Source: Marinobacter sp.
GTDB lineage: Bacteria > Pseudomonadota > Gammaproteobacteria > Pseudomonadales > Oleiphilaceae
Reading direction: 5' to 3'
Length of the DNA: 58,834 nucleotides
Assembly: GCA_022565395.1 (NCBI GenBank)
Contig: JAIUMV010000023.1
Coordinates: 1 to 58,834, forward strand
The stretch's first letter is position 1. Below are more notes on the stretch, generated by a model that saw nothing but the letters and a program-made list of their open reading frames with translations, was not told the DNA's origin and ran no database searches. The DNA itself is not shown here.

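Noticed and set aside
23218-58834. CRISPR array or non-coding satellite DNA as explanation for the repeats
   Set aside because: The repeats keep a single reading frame, have unit lengths that are multiples of three and diverge at the protein level; no short direct repeat/spacer pattern exists.

Overview
The window looks like chromosome of a moderately high-GC marine gammaproteobacterium. An Alcanivorax-like hydrocarbon degrader is my best guess. This is inferred from gene content (a PF10118 hydrolase / short-chain dehydrogenase / Baeyer-Villiger-type monooxygenase operon, sigma-54 driven nitrate assimilation, a Fur-controlled TonB system and a giant LEPR-XLL protein), not from a marker gene.

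Layout. 1-4.7 kb is an accessory, partly AT-rich patch. It holds a REP-associated tyrosine transposase running off the left edge, scattered GGCATGCC-centred repeats, two LexA-like boxes, and small genes that resemble a polymorphic toxin/immunity locus: a LysM plus glycine-zipper protein, an Imm11-like protein and several small membrane proteins. 4.9-8.2 kb is a tight three-gene operon (ferritin-like hydrolase, SDR, flavin monooxygenase) closed by a terminator. 8.3-15.9 kb is the assimilatory nitrate/nitrite cluster: nirB-nirD and a NirB-like NAD(P)H oxidoreductase on the minus strand, and nasA divergent on the plus strand. Each of its three transcription units has a good sigma-54 promoter. The two minus-strand units also share a leader in which a hexaloop hairpin overlaps an intrinsic terminator, as expected for NasT/NasR (ANTAR) antitermination. 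15.9-18 kb holds a SprT-like protein and an outer-membrane porin. 18-20.3 kb is an exbB-exbD-exbD-tonB operon behind a Fur box. 20.5-23.1 kb is a divergent two-component pair whose 5' coding ends overlap.

From 23,218 to the right edge (35.6 kb, 60% of the window) there is one uninterrupted plus-strand reading frame of at least 11,872 codons with no stop in the window. It begins with a LEPR-XLL type motif. It continues through an autotransporter-like beta segment, a Leu/Pro/Asp-rich periodic stretch, several families of large tandem modules (about 112-122, 123 and 130-160 residues), an RTX-like glycine/aspartate segment, helical LGY modules, and a very long filamentous-haemagglutinin-like beta-solenoid with a late 215-253-residue super-repeat. 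It is presumably a giant secreted or cell-surface protein. The adjacent histidine kinase/response regulator pair is a plausible but unproven regulator. Many long antisense reading frames lie under it and I treat them all as shadows.
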